DNA of 64,000 bases from Agrococcus terreus (GTDB lineage: Bacteria > Actinomycetota > Actinomycetes > Actinomycetales > Microbacteriaceae). Every line of letters begins with the position of its first letter. The first letter of the stretch is position 1. Position numbers and translations under genes: made by a program. Below, one piece after another: positions 9,401-18,131 of this stretch. The notes beneath the pieces are model-generated. The model had not been told where the DNA came from. It worked only from the letters and a program-made list of their open reading frames with translations, and made no database searches. The stretch is from contig NZ_BMLM01000002.1 in assembly GCF_014645235.1 (NCBI RefSeq), positions 292,695 through 356,694 of the forward strand, written 5' to 3'.

Positions 9401-9412
9401 AGTATGACAATA
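9401..9412 (-). promoter_or_regulatory. Candidate -10 region for lipB-lipA
   Basis: Minus-strand TATTGT followed directly by CATACT, an AT-rich island in GC-rich DNA about 30 bases before the lipB start. No good -35 is visible, so the exact box is uncertain. Confidence 0.4.
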
Positions 9413-9503
9413 CATCGCGCGGGCGATCCGCGCCGCGGCCGCGGGTCGCACGGCGTCATGGGAATGGGCGGCGTGGGGCGCGAGTTGTACGCTGGCAGTG
9501 CAA

Positions 9504-9622
9504 CGTGCCCGGGGTCAGTGCAAGTCTGAACCGGCGGTGAGAGTCCGCGACCCGATCGGGGATCCGATCGGTTGAGCTGGTGGAATTCCAGCACCGACGG
9601 TGAGAGTCCGGATGGGAGGCGC
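9504..9622 (+). ncRNA. FMN riboswitch (RFN element)
   Basis: The leader contains the conserved RFN blocks in order: GGGGTCAGTG, GAACCGGCGGTGA, GAGTCCGCGACCC, a variable stem GATCGGGGATCCGATC, then GAGCTGGTG, ATTCCAGCACCGACGG and AGTCCGGATGGGAG. These match the six-helix FMN aptamer and lie directly upstream of ribD. FMN binding should reduce expression of the whole riboflavin operon. About 50 bases separate the aptamer from the ribD start; they include the ribosome binding site GGAGAGGA, so control may be at translation initiation, but a terminator alternative cannot be excluded. Confidence 0.95.
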
Positions 9623-9674
9623 ACGTGGGGTCGTCCGCGACCCCATATCCCCGCGCGCGTTCGGAGAGGACGTC

Positions 9675-10688
9675 ATGGCTGGGATCTCGCCCGCCGAGCA
9701 GGCCGCGATGGCCCGCGCCCGCGAGCTCGCGCTGCGCGGCCCGCGCGGCGTCAACCCGCAGGTGGGCGCCGTGCTGCTCGCGCCCGATGGCGCCGTGCTC
9801 GCCGAGGGGTGGCACCGCGGCGCCGGCACGCCCCACGCCGAGGTCGACGCGCTCTCCCGCGTGAGCCCTGCGCAGGCCCGCGGCACGACCGCGGTCGTCA
9901 CCCTCGAGCCCTGCAACCACACCGGGCGCACCGGCCCGTGCGCCGAGGCGCTCGTGGCCGCGGGCGTCGCCCGCGTCGTCCACGCATCCGCCGATCCCGG
10001 CGACGCCTCGAGCGGCGGCGCCGAGCGCCTCCGGGCCGCCGGCGTCGACGTCGCCCGCGCCGACGAGGCCGAGGGCGACGCGCTCATCGCCGACTGGCTC
10101 TTCGTGCAGCGCACCGGTCGCCCCCGCGTCACCGTGAAGTGGGCGCAGTCGCTCGACGGCCGCGCCGCGGCCGCCGACGGCACGAGCCGCTGGATCACCG
10201 GCCCGGAGGCGCGCGCGCACGTGCACCGCGAGCGCGCCGCGCACGACGCGATCGCCGTCGGCACCGGCACCGTGCTCGCCGACGACCCGCAGCTCACCGC
10301 CCGCATCGACGGCGAGGACGCGCCGCAGCCGCTGCCCGTCGTCTTCGGCGACCGGCCCGTGCCCGAGGCCGCGGCCCTGCGACGCCATCCGCGCGGCCTC
10401 CGCATCGCCACCCGCGACCTCGAGCGCGAGCTCTTCGCCCTCGCGGCCGACGGCATCCAGGCCCTCTACGTCGAGGGCGGGCCGACGCTCGCGAGCGCGT
10501 TCCTGCGCGCGGGCCTCGCCGACCGCCTCACCGTGTACCTCGCGCCGACCCTCCTCGGAGGCCCGCGCACCGCCCTCGACGACATCGGCGTCGGGACCAT
10601 CGACGAGCAGCGCCGCCTCACGGTGTCGCGGCTCGAGCAGCTCGGCCGCGACCTCCTGGTCGAGGCCACGACAGAGAAGGAGCGGTGA
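9675..10688 (+). CDS. ribD: Bifunctional riboflavin deaminase/reductase
   Basis: Carries out deamination and then side-chain reduction of the pyrimidine intermediate in riboflavin synthesis. The 337-residue protein has an N-terminal cytidine-deaminase-like zinc site (HAEVDAL and PCNHTGRTGPC) and a C-terminal reductase domain (VTVKWAQSLDGR, GTGTVLADDPQLTARI, LYVEGGPTLASAFL). I chose the ATG at 9675 because GGAGAGGA lies four bases before it; an in-frame ATG at 9600 falls inside the FMN aptamer and would translate the riboswitch. Its stop shares one base with the ribE start (TGATG). Confidence 0.95.
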   Translation: MAGISPAEQAAMARARELALRGPRGVNPQVGAVLLAPDGAVLAEGWHRGAGTPHAEVDALSRVSPAQARGTTAVVTLEPCNHTGRTGPCAEALVAAGVARVVHASADPGDASSGGAERLRAAGVDVARADEAEGDALIADWLFVQRTGRPRVTVKWAQSLDGRAAAADGTSRWITGPEARAHVHRERAAHDAIAVGTGTVLADDPQLTARIDGEDAPQPLPVVFGDRPVPEAAALRRHPRGLRIATRDLERELFALAADGIQALYVEGGPTLASAFLRAGLADRLTVYLAPTLLGGPRTALDDIGVGTIDEQRRLTVSRLEQLGRDLLVEATTEKER

Positions 10689-11299
10689 TGTTCACCGGCA
10701 TCATCGAAGAGCTCGGCGAGATCGTCTCGTTCGAGCAGGCGGGCGACGCGTGGCGGCTCACCGTGCGCGGCCCCGTCGCCGTCAGCGACGCCGGCCACGG
10801 CGACTCGATCGCGGTGAACGGCCTGTGCCTCACCGTCGTCGAGCAGACCGCCGACGCGTTCACCGCCGACGTCATGCAGATCTCGGTCGACATGTCGACG
10901 CTCGCCGACCGGCGCGCGGGCGACCGCGTGAACCTCGAGCGCGCCGCGGCCCTCGGCAGCCGGCTCGGCGGGCACATCGTGCAGGGCCACATCGACGGCA
11001 CCGCGCGCGTGCGCTCGGTCGCCGAGGGCGACGGCCAGCGCACCATCCGCTTCGCGCTCGACCCGGCGCTGGCGCACCTCGTGGTGCGCAAGGGCTCGAT
11101 CGCCGTCGACGGCGTGAGCCTCACCGTCTCGGCCGTGAGCGGCGCCGACGAGGCCGAGCAGTGGTTCGAGGTCTCGCTCATCCCCGAGACGCTCGTCGCC
11201 ACCACCCTGGGCTCGCTCGCCGCCGGCGACCGGGCCAACCTCGAGACCGACATCGTCGCTCGCCACGTCGAGCGCATGCTCCAGTGGGAGGGCCGATGA
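10688..11299 (+). CDS. ribE: Riboflavin synthase alpha chain
   Basis: Dismutates two 6,7-dimethyl-8-ribityllumazine molecules to riboflavin. The 203-residue protein shows the two lumazine-binding repeats: MFTGIIEELG with GDSIAVNGLCLTV in the first half and GHIVQGHIDGTARV with KGSIAVDGVSLTV in the second. It overlaps ribD by one base and ribBA by four (ATGA), so all four rib genes are translated as a chain under the FMN riboswitch. Some genomes call this gene ribC. Confidence 0.95.
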   Translation: MFTGIIEELGEIVSFEQAGDAWRLTVRGPVAVSDAGHGDSIAVNGLCLTVVEQTADAFTADVMQISVDMSTLADRRAGDRVNLERAAALGSRLGGHIVQGHIDGTARVRSVAEGDGQRTIRFALDPALAHLVVRKGSIAVDGVSLTVSAVSGADEAEQWFEVSLIPETLVATTLGSLAAGDRANLETDIVARHVERMLQWEGR

Positions 11300-12555
11300 G
11301 CATCACCACCATCGACGTCGCCATCGCGGCGCTGCGGGAGGGACGCCCCGTCATCGTCGTCGACGACGAGGGGCGCGAGAACGAGGGCGACCTCGTCATG
11401 TCGGCGCAGCTCGCGACCGCATCCTGGATCGCGTTCCTCGTGCGCCACACCTCCGGCTACCTGTGCGCACCGCTCACCGCCGCGCGCGCCGACGAGCTCG
11501 CGCTGCCGCTCATGGTGCTCGAGAACGAGGACGAGCGGCAGACCGCCTACACGGTCACCGTCGACGCCGCCGACCGCTCGACCACCGGCATCTCGGCCGA
11601 CGACCGCGCGCACACGCTGCGCGTGCTCGCCGACCCGGCATCGACGCCCGCGAGCCTCCGCCGCCCCGGCCACGTCGTGCCGCTGCGCGCCGTCGAGGGC
11701 GGCGTGCGCGAGCGCAAGGGCCACACGGAGGCGACCGTCGAGCTCCTGCAGCTCGCGGGCCTCGCGCCCGTGGGCGTGATCGGCGAGCTCGTCGAGGACG
11801 ACGGCGAGATGCGCCGCCTCCCCTCGCTCATCCGCTTCGGCGAGGAGCACGACCTGCCGGTCATCACCATCGAGGACCTCGTCGAGCACCTCGACGCCGG
11901 CTCCATCCCCTCCGCCTGCCGCGGCGGCGCCTCGCAGGAGGACGCGCGCGTCTCGTTCGAGGTCGAGACGCACGTACCGACGCGCTTCGGCACGTTCCGG
12001 ATGGCCGCCTACCGCGACCGCCAGACGGGCGCCGACCACGTGGCGATCGTCGCGGGCGAGCTCGGCCCCGAGGCGCTCGTGCGCGTGCACTCCGAGTGCC
12101 TCACGGGCGAGGCGCTGCACTCGCTGAAGTGCGAGTGCGGGCCCCAGCTCGACGCGGCCCTGCAGGAGATCCGGGCGAACGGATCCGGCATGGTCGTCTA
12201 CCTGCGCGGCCAGGAGGGGCGCGGCATCGGCCTCATCAACAAGCTGCGGGCGTACCGCCTGCAGGAGGACGGCCTCGACACCCTCGACGCCAACATCGCG
12301 CTCGGCCTGCCGGCGGACGCGCGGGAGTACGGCGCCGCGGCGGCGATCATCCGGCAGCAGGGCGTCGAGCGCGTGCGCCTGCTGTCGAACAACCCGCTGA
12401 AGCGGGACCAGCTCGAGGCGCACGGCGTGCCGGTCACGGAGCTCGTGCCGCTCGTCGTCGGCGTCAGCGAGTTCAACGAGCAGTACCTGGAGGCGAAGCG
12501 GGACCGCATGGGCCACCGCCTCCCCCAGACCATCGAGCGGACAGGAGAGGCCTGA
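11296..12555 (+). CDS. ribBA: Bifunctional DHBP synthase / GTP cyclohydrolase II
   Basis: Supplies both precursors of lumazine: 3,4-dihydroxy-2-butanone 4-phosphate from ribulose 5-phosphate, and the opened pyrimidine from GTP. The first ~200 residues hold the RibB domain (VVDDEGRENEGDLVMSA, TTGISADDRA, RKGHTEATVEL). The second half is RibA with the zinc cysteines in CLTGEALHSLKCECG and the RGQEGRGIGL loop. In the RibB domain the usual RPGH is followed by VVPLRA, a mild variant of the common form, and the catalytic residues look intact. Four-base overlap with ribE and one-base overlap with ribH. Confidence 0.95.
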   Translation: MSITTIDVAIAALREGRPVIVVDDEGRENEGDLVMSAQLATASWIAFLVRHTSGYLCAPLTAARADELALPLMVLENEDERQTAYTVTVDAADRSTTGISADDRAHTLRVLADPASTPASLRRPGHVVPLRAVEGGVRERKGHTEATVELLQLAGLAPVGVIGELVEDDGEMRRLPSLIRFGEEHDLPVITIEDLVEHLDAGSIPSACRGGASQEDARVSFEVETHVPTRFGTFRMAAYRDRQTGADHVAIVAGELGPEALVRVHSECLTGEALHSLKCECGPQLDAALQEIRANGSGMVVYLRGQEGRGIGLINKLRAYRLQEDGLDTLDANIALGLPADAREYGAAAAIIRQQGVERVRLLSNNPLKRDQLEAHGVPVTELVPLVVGVSEFNEQYLEAKRDRMGHRLPQTIERTGEA

Positions 12556-13028
12556 TGGCCGGAGCAGGATCCCCCACGAACCAGGGCCTCGACGCGAGCG
12601 GCCTCCGCATCGCGATCGTCCACGGACGCTGGCACCAGCAGATCGCCGACGGGCTGCTCGAGGGTGCCCGCCGCGCGCTCGCCGAGATGGGCGCCGACGT
12701 GCTCGAGCTCCCCGTGCCGGGCGCGTTCGAGCTGCCGGTCGTCGCGCAGGCGGCGCTCGAGGCGGGCGCCGACGGCGCCGTCGCGCTCGGCGTCATCATC
12801 CGCGGCGGCACGCCCCACTTCGAGTACGTCGCGCAGGCGGCGACGGTCGGGCTCACGGAGGTTGCGGTGCGCACCGGGAAGCCGGTGGGCTTCGGCGTGC
12901 TCACGACCGACGACGAGCAGCAGGGCCTCGACCGCGCGGGCCTCGCGGGCTCGAAGGAGGACAAGGGCCGCGAGGCCGCCGAGGCGGTCGTCGAGGCCGC
13001 GCTCGCCCTGCGCTCGCTGCGCGGCTGA
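12555..13028 (+). CDS. ribH: 6,7-dimethyl-8-ribityllumazine synthase
   Basis: Condenses the RibA/RibD product with DHBP to make lumazine, forming icosahedral or pentameric shells. The 157-residue protein has IAIVHGRWHQQIADGLLEGA at the N-terminus, LPVPGAFELPVVAQ, ALGVIIRGGTPHFEYVAQA and a GVLTTDDEQQGLDRAG substrate loop. Family members usually have an Asn where this one has the Trp of GRWH; the rest of the active site looks normal. It is the last gene of the operon and is followed by two strong hairpins. Confidence 0.94.
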   Translation: MAGAGSPTNQGLDASGLRIAIVHGRWHQQIADGLLEGARRALAEMGADVLELPVPGAFELPVVAQAALEAGADGAVALGVIIRGGTPHFEYVAQAATVGLTEVAVRTGKPVGFGVLTTDDEQQGLDRAGLAGSKEDKGREAAEAVVEAALALRSLRG

Positions 13029-13060
13029 CGCCGCAGCATCCCCGCCGACCACGGCCACCG

Positions 13061-13117
13061 ACGACGCCCGGCGCCCTGTGCGCCGGGCGTCGTCGCGTCC
13101 GGCGCGCCGCCGGACGC
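13061..13117 (+). terminator. Double hairpin terminator of the rib operon
   Basis: First stem ACGACGCCCGGCG with CGCCGGGCGTCGT (13061-13093, loop of a few bases), then at once a second stem GCGTCCGGCG with CGCCGGACGC (13095-13117, loop CGC). Neither has a long T tract, as is usual in GC-rich actinobacteria. Confidence 0.75.
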
Positions 13118-13132
13118 GCATCGGGGGACGCG

Positions 13133-13157
13133 GGCGGCACTACGCTGGAGTGCCGCC
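13133..13157 (+). promoter_or_regulatory. Promoter with 9-bp dyad around the -10 of the MHS transporter
   Basis: A perfect inverted repeat, GGCGGCACT and AGTGCCGCC, flanks seven bases; the left arm's last T begins TACGCT, a good -10 box (13141-13146). An operator for an unseen repressor, or a 5' mRNA hairpin, are both possible. Confidence 0.5.
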
Positions 13158-13266
13158 TCCTGGGATCGACGACGCTCCCGAGACGGCCGGTGCGTCACGA
13201 GCGCGCCGTGCGCCACGGCCCGCAACCCGGTCACGACGCGTCGCAGAGCCACCCCTCCGGAGCAGC

Positions 13267-14625
13267 ATGTCCACCCCCACCAAGACGACGGGCAAGGCGA
13301 ACACGCCCCGCCGCGTCATCCTCGCCAGCCTCATCGGCACCTCGATCGAGTTCTACGACTTCTACGTCTACGCGACGGCAGCCGTGCTCGTCTTCCCCGC
13401 ACTCTTCTTCCCCGCCGACGACCCCACGGCCCAGCTGCTGTCGTCGTTCGCGGTCTTCGGCGTCGCCTTCGTCGCGCGTCCCGTCGGCTCGATCGTGTTC
13501 GGCCACTTCGGCGACCGCATCGGCCGCAAGGCGACGCTCGTCGCCTCGCTCCTCACGATGGGCGTCGCGACGGTGCTCATCGGCTGCCTCCCCACGGCGC
13601 TCACGCCCGGCTGGGAGATCCTCGCGCCCGCGCTGCTCGCGGTGCTGCGCTTCTGCCAGGGCCTCGGCCTCGGCGGTGAGTGGTCGGGCGCCGCGCTGCT
13701 CGCCACCGAGAACGCCCCTCCCGGCAAGCGCGCCATCTGGGGCACCTTCCCGCAGCTGGGCGCCCCCATCGGCTTCATCCTCGCGAACGTCACCTTCATC
13801 GCCATCGCCTTCTCGATGAGCGAGGAGGCCTTCCAGGCCTGGGGCTGGCGCATCCCGTTCCTCGCCTCCGCGATCCTCGTGGTCGTCGGCCTCTGGGTGC
13901 GCCTGTCGCTCCTCGAGACGCCCGCCTTCACGAAGGTCGTCGAGCGCAAGGAGGTCGTGAAGCTGCCGCTCGCGTCGGTGTTCCGGCGCAACTGGGTGCA
14001 GCTCATCCAGGGCACGTTCATCATGCTCGCGACCTACGTGCTCTTCTACCTGATGACCACGTTCACGCTCACCTACGGCACGCGCGCGGTCGACGCGGAG
14101 GTCGCGGGCCTCGGCTACGAGCGCACCGACTTCCTGTGGATGCTCATCGTCGGCGTGGTCTTCTTCGGCGTCTTCACGCTCGTCGCGGGCCCGCTCGCCG
14201 AGCGCTACGGCCGCCGCAAGATGCTCGGCGCGGTCTCGGTCGGCATCGTGCTGTTCGGCCTCGTCTGGGTGCCGCTCTTCTCGGCCGGCTTCGCGGGCGC
14301 GATGGCGCTGCTCATCATCGGCTTCTCGCTCATGGGCCTCACGTTCGGCCCGATGGCGGCGTTCCTGCCGGAGCTCTTCCCCGGCAACGTCCGCTACACG
14401 GGCTCGGCGATCGCGTACAACTTCTCGTCGATCCTCGGAGCGGCGCTCACGCCGTTCGTCGCCACGGCGCTGTGGACGGCCGCGGGCGGCTCGACCGTGC
14501 TCGTCGGCCTCTACCTCGCGGGCGCCGCGATCCTCACGATCATCGCGCTGTGGCTCACGAAGGAGACGCGCGACCAGGAGTACGTCGAGAACAGCTCGGT
14601 GGTGGTCGCGGCCGAGGCGCCGTGA
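13267..14625 (+). CDS. MFS transporter, metabolite:H+ symporter (MHS) family
   Basis: A 452-residue 12-helix permease. The N-terminus shows the MHS signature GTSIEFYDFYVYATAAVLVFP and the loop motif GHFGDRIGRKATLVASLLTMG between helices 2 and 3; QGLGLGGEWSGAALLATE follows, all typical of the ShiA/ProP/KgtP group. Substrates in this family include dicarboxylates, shikimate, betaine and proline; the sequence does not tell which. The ATG at 13267 has CCGGAGCAGC before it as a ribosome binding site. It is a single-gene unit between the rib operon terminators and its own terminator, with a dyad at its promoter suggesting specific control. Confidence 0.88.
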   Translation: MSTPTKTTGKANTPRRVILASLIGTSIEFYDFYVYATAAVLVFPALFFPADDPTAQLLSSFAVFGVAFVARPVGSIVFGHFGDRIGRKATLVASLLTMGVATVLIGCLPTALTPGWEILAPALLAVLRFCQGLGLGGEWSGAALLATENAPPGKRAIWGTFPQLGAPIGFILANVTFIAIAFSMSEEAFQAWGWRIPFLASAILVVVGLWVRLSLLETPAFTKVVERKEVVKLPLASVFRRNWVQLIQGTFIMLATYVLFYLMTTFTLTYGTRAVDAEVAGLGYERTDFLWMLIVGVVFFGVFTLVAGPLAERYGRRKMLGAVSVGIVLFGLVWVPLFSAGFAGAMALLIIGFSLMGLTFGPMAAFLPELFPGNVRYTGSAIAYNFSSILGAALTPFVATALWTAAGGSTVLVGLYLAGAAILTIIALWLTKETRDQEYVENSSVVVAAEAP

Positions 14626-14640
14626 CCGTCGCCTGACGTG

Positions 14641-14682
14641 CGACGAGGGGGCGGGGCCGTGCGGCTCCGCCCCCTCCGTCGT
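14641..14682. terminator. Terminator between MHS transporter and surE
   Basis: Long GC-rich hairpin, GACGAGGGGGCGGGGCC pairing with GGCTCCGCCCCCTCCGTC, between convergent genes; it can serve both strands. Confidence 0.75.
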
Positions 14683-14695
14683 CTGTGGATGCGCG

Positions 14696-15445
14696 CTACG
14701 CGCCCCAGTCGACCGCGGTGACGGTCGCGAGGCCGGAGGCGAGCCGCTCCATGTCGGTGCCGGGCGCGTCGGCGGCGCTGTGCTGCCGGATCGAGAGGCG
14801 CACGTCGTCGCCGTCGACCTCGGTCATCGTCGTCTGGACGATGCCGAACGGGGCGAGCGGCGCCTCGACGAGCTCGACGCCCTCCGCCGTCGCGACGTTC
14901 GGCACGTTGAGGTTGTGCACGGTGCCGGCGGGCGAGGCGAGCAGCGTCGGCAGCACGCGGGCCACGACGTCCGCCGCGGTCGCCCAGTGGTGCTCCACGT
15001 CGTCTGCGAGGCCGACGTCGAGCGAGGCGGCGAGCGCCCGCACGCCGCCCTGACCCGCGGTGAGGGCCGCGCCGACGGTGCCGGAGTGCAGGATGGCGGT
15101 GCCGACGTTCGCGCCGCGGTTGATGCCCGAGAGCACGACGTCGGGCGTCGGCCCGAACGAGCCGTGCAGCGCGAGCAGCACGATGAGCGCCGGCGCCGCG
15201 TGGACCGCGTGGGCCTCCGCGTCGAGCCCCACGACCTCTCGGCGCTCGGAGCGCACCGTGCCCTTGCCCCCGGCCGCGGTCACCGCCGCGCCCTGCGTCG
15301 CGATGATCGAGGCGCTCGCGCCCGAGTGCTCCTCCGCGGGCGCCGCGATCACCACCTCGAGCCCCGCATCCGCCGCCGCCCGCGCGAGGGCGGCGAGCCC
15401 CGGCGAGTCGATGCCGTCGTCGTTCACGATGAGCGCTCGCATCAT
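14696..15445 (-). CDS. surE: 5'/3'-nucleotidase SurE
   Basis: Metal-dependent phosphatase acting on nucleoside monophosphates, linked to stationary-phase survival. The 249-residue protein starts RALIVNDDGIDSPGLAALA, whose two Asp bind the metal, followed by IAAPAEEHSGASASI and DVVLSGINRGANVGTAILHSGTVGAA, all SurE hallmarks. Two adjacent ATG codons (15445 and 15442) are possible; the first gives a four-base overlap with the kinase stop. It is the second gene of a two-gene operon behind a PfkB-type kinase. Confidence 0.93.
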   Translation of the reverse strand: MMRALIVNDDGIDSPGLAALARAAADAGLEVVIAAPAEEHSGASASIIATQGAAVTAAGGKGTVRSERREVVGLDAEAHAVHAAPALIVLLALHGSFGPTPDVVLSGINRGANVGTAILHSGTVGAALTAGQGGVRALAASLDVGLADDVEHHWATAADVVARVLPTLLASPAGTVHNLNVPNVATAEGVELVEAPLAPFGIVQTTMTEVDGDDVRLSIRQHSAADAPGTDMERLASGLATVTAVDWGA

Positions 15446-16368
15446 GCCTCCTCGATGTCGTCCAGCTCCACCTGCTCCGCGATCGCGCGGATGGCCTCGG
15501 CGTCGCCCGTGCCGAGCCCGCGCCGCGTCGCGTTGACCGCGCCGGCGGCCGCCCCCATCCGGATCGCGTCGGCCTGCGCGCCGCCCTCGGCGAGCACCGA
15601 GGCGACGCCCGCGGCATACGAGTCGCCCGCGCCGCGCGTGTCGACCGGCTCGAGCTGCGGCGCCGAGACGCGCCACGCGCCCGCGTCGCCCACGACGATC
15701 GAGCCTGCGTCGGCCCGCGTCACGGCGACGAGCGCGATGCCCTCCTCGTGGAGGGTCCGGGCGGCGGCGATGAGCTGCTCCTCGTCGTCGCCGTCGTCGA
15801 CGCGGCCGTCGTCGACGAGCTCCTCGTGGCTCACCTTGAGCACGTCGACGCCGCCCTCGAGCGCCGCCTCGAGCCGCGGCCCGGCGAGGTCGACGAGCAC
15901 AGTGGTGCCGAGCGCGCGCACGTCGGCGGCGAGCCGCCGGTAGACGTCGGGCTCGAGGACGTCGTCGCCGTCAGGGCCCGAGAGGATGACGAGGTCGGCG
16001 CGCGCCGCCTCGCGGAGCGTCGCCGAGTAGAGGTCGTCGAGGGCGTGGCGCTCGAGCGACGAGCCGTCCTCCTCCACGACCGCGACGCGCTCCCCCTCGC
16101 GACGGTCGTGCACGTACGCGGGCGCGATGCCGTCGCGCTCGATCGCGACGGTCTCGAAGCCCTCGTCGTCGAGGAGGTGCCGCACCACGGTGCCCACCTC
16201 GCCGGTGACCGTGCACGTGAGCACGACCTCGGCGCCGAGCGCCACGAGCATGCGCGCCTGCCAGACGCCCTGCCCGCCGACGTGGAGGTGGACGTCGGCC
16301 TCGTCGCCGAGGCGCTCGACGGTGACGGTGAGGGACGGGGCGGGAGCGAAGACGAGGATGCGCGGCAC
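15442..16368 (-). CDS. PfkB-family carbohydrate kinase (1-phosphofructokinase-like)
   Basis: A 308-residue ribokinase-fold kinase. The N-terminus has VFAPAPSLTVTVERL and HVGGQGVWQARMLVALGAEVVLT (the glycine pair of the sugar site), and the C-terminal signature is DTRGAGDSYAAGVASVLAEG with the catalytic Asp. The overall form is closest to 1-phosphofructokinase/tagatose-6-phosphate kinases, although VFAPAPSLT and GQGVWQ differ from the common NPAxD and GGKGxN forms, so the substrate is open. Start is GTG, six bases after TAGCGT. Four-base overlap with surE. Confidence 0.85.
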   Translation of the reverse strand: MPRILVFAPAPSLTVTVERLGDEADVHLHVGGQGVWQARMLVALGAEVVLTCTVTGEVGTVVRHLLDDEGFETVAIERDGIAPAYVHDRREGERVAVVEEDGSSLERHALDDLYSATLREAARADLVILSGPDGDDVLEPDVYRRLAADVRALGTTVLVDLAGPRLEAALEGGVDVLKVSHEELVDDGRVDDGDDEEQLIAAARTLHEEGIALVAVTRADAGSIVVGDAGAWRVSAPQLEPVDTRGAGDSYAAGVASVLAEGGAQADAIRMGAAAGAVNATRRGLGTGDAEAIRAIAEQVELDDIEEA

Positions 16369-16374
16369 GTCCCC

Positions 16375-16380
16375 ACGCTA
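16375..16380 (-). promoter_or_regulatory. -10 box of the PfkB kinase-surE operon (leaderless)
   Basis: TAGCGT on the minus strand, six bases before the GTG at 16368. Confidence 0.6.
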
Positions 16381-16425
16381 GGAGGGCGACCTGGGCGGGT
16401 CGTGGAGGGTCGCGACCGACCGGCC

Positions 16426-17262
16426 TCAGCGCAGGAACAGCGACTTGAGCCGCGCCGTCGTGAACCAGAGGCCGAGCACGATCATGACGCCGAAGTACAG
16501 GAGGTGGATGCCGATGGAGGGCTGGATGAGCCCCGTCGTCAGCTGCCGGATCATGTCGACCCCGTGCCACAGCGGCATCGCCTGGATCACCCACTGCACG
16601 CCCTGCGGGTAGACCTCGATCGGGAAGAACGTGGCGGAGAGCAGGAACATCGGCATCATCACGAAGTAGACGTAGTCGAGGTGCTGGAACGTCTTCATGT
16701 AGCTCGTGACGGCCATGCCGAACGACGCGAACGCGAACGCGATGACGAGCGCGGCGGGGATCGCGAGGATCGCCGTCCACGACAGGTTGAGCCCCAGCAG
16801 CGTCGTCACGACCATGAAGCCGCTCGCGTAGAGCAGACCGCGGAAGAGCGCGAGCAGGATCTCGCCGAGCGCCACGTCGAGCGGGCCGAGCGAGGTCGAG
16901 AGCATCTGCTGGTAGAGGTTCGCGAAGTTCATCTTGAAGAAGACGTTCATCGTCGAGTCGTAGACGGCGCCGTTCATGGCGCTCACCGCCATGAGCGCGG
17001 GCGCGATGTAGGCGGCGTAGGGCACGTCGGCGCCGTAGAAGGAGACCGAGCCGATGAGGGCGCCGAGCCCGAGGCCCATCGAGAGCAGGTAGAAGACCGG
17101 CTCGAAGAAGCCCGTCATCACGACGATCCAGTTGTTCTTCGCGATCACCTGGAGGCCGCGGGCGACGACCGAGCGGGTGTTGCCGGCGTAGAGGCCGCGC
17201 AGCGGGCCGCGGATGCGCGGGGCGGGCGCCTCGAGCAGCTCGTAGGGCTTGAGCTCGGTCAT
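16426..17262 (-). CDS. ABC-2 type transporter permease
   Basis: A 278-residue membrane subunit of an ABC exporter with six hydrophobic segments: after a cytoplasmic N-terminus, IVVMTGFFEPVFYLLSMGLGLGALIG, then VPYAAYIAPALMAVSAM, the LLALFRGLLYASGFMVVTTLLGL pair, LAIPAALVIAFAFASFGMAV, YFVMMPMFLLSATFFPIEVYPQ and a last helix near the end. The MFLLSATFFPIEVYP segment is a hallmark of DrrB/NodJ-like ABC-2 permeases. It is the last gene of the operon; its start overlaps the previous permease stop by four bases. Confidence 0.88.
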   Translation of the reverse strand: MTELKPYELLEAPAPRIRGPLRGLYAGNTRSVVARGLQVIAKNNWIVVMTGFFEPVFYLLSMGLGLGALIGSVSFYGADVPYAAYIAPALMAVSAMNGAVYDSTMNVFFKMNFANLYQQMLSTSLGPLDVALGEILLALFRGLLYASGFMVVTTLLGLNLSWTAILAIPAALVIAFAFASFGMAVTSYMKTFQHLDYVYFVMMPMFLLSATFFPIEVYPQGVQWVIQAMPLWHGVDMIRQLTTGLIQPSIGIHLLYFGVMIVLGLWFTTARLKSLFLR

Positions 17263-18131
17263 CGGTCGAGCCTCCTGCGGAAGGTGCGGATGGAGAGCGC
17301 GCACGTGACGGCCGCGAGCGCCACGAGGAAGAGCACGTGCACGAGCACCATCCCCGGCGCGAGCTCGGCGCCGTAGAGCGCGACGCGGCCGAGCTCGGCC
17401 GCGTGCCACAGCGGCGAGATCCAGCCGATCCACTGCAGGTACAGCGGGAGCGTCTCGAGCGGGAAGTAGGTGCCCGAGAAGAGCGTGAGGGGCACGACCA
17501 CGAAGCGCTCGATGAACGAGAGCTGCCCGCGGTCCTCGGTCTGCGTCGCGACCCACGACATGACGGCGAAGCCGACCGCGACCGAGAGCAGCAGGCCGAT
17601 CGGGAGGAGCAGCAGGGCGCGCACGCCGTCGCCGATGCCGAAGACCGCGATGACGCCCGCGAAGGCCGCGAGCGGCAGGACGACGCGAGCGAGCACCGAC
17701 ACCTGGAAGCCGACGACGATCTGCCAGGCGCTGATGGGCGTGCCGTTCATGGCGAAGAACATCGGGAACCACTTGAAGCCGCCGAAGACGCCGTAGGTGT
17801 TCTCCTGCGAGGCCGTCTGCATGACCGTCGCCATCGCGAGCGCGGGCGCGAGGAACGTCAGGTACGGCACGCCGTCGACGCCCTCCGAGCCCTGGTTCGC
17901 GTCGACGAGGAGCCCGAGCCCGAGGCCGAGGCCCATGAGGTAGAGGAACGGCGAGCCGATGCCGATGAGCGCCCACGACGCGACGTACGAGCGCATCGCG
18001 CGGATGCGGTGCTCGGCCACGTACCACCAGCCCCACGCGCGGGCGGATCCGGCGACGGCCGCGTGGTCGACGTCGCCCGACACCCAACCGCTGCGGGTCG
18101 GCGCGGCGCTGCCGGGCTCGAGCGCGCTCAT
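17259..18131 (-). CDS. ABC-2 type transporter permease
   Basis: A 290-residue paralogue-like partner of the downstream permease, so the exporter is probably a heterodimer in the membrane. Hydrophobic segments include SYVASWALIGIGSPFLYLMGLGLGLGLLV, VPYLTFLAPALAMATVM, LARVVLPLAAFAGVIAVFGI, ALLLLPIGLLLSVAVGFAVMSW and the family signature VVPLTLFSGTYFPLETLPLYLQ. Overlaps the ATPase gene by four bases on one side and the second permease on the other. Confidence 0.88.
   Translation of the reverse strand: MSALEPGSAAPTRSGWVSGDVDHAAVAGSARAWGWWYVAEHRIRAMRSYVASWALIGIGSPFLYLMGLGLGLGLLVDANQGSEGVDGVPYLTFLAPALAMATVMQTASQENTYGVFGGFKWFPMFFAMNGTPISAWQIVVGFQVSVLARVVLPLAAFAGVIAVFGIGDGVRALLLLPIGLLLSVAVGFAVMSWVATQTEDRGQLSFIERFVVVPLTLFSGTYFPLETLPLYLQWIGWISPLWHAAELGRVALYGAELAPGMVLVHVLFLVALAAVTCALSIRTFRRRLDR

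Noticed and set aside
9600..9674. An upstream in-frame ATG that would extend ribD by 25 residues
   Set aside because: It lies inside the FMN aptamer and has no ribosome binding site; ATG 9675 has GGAGAGGA.
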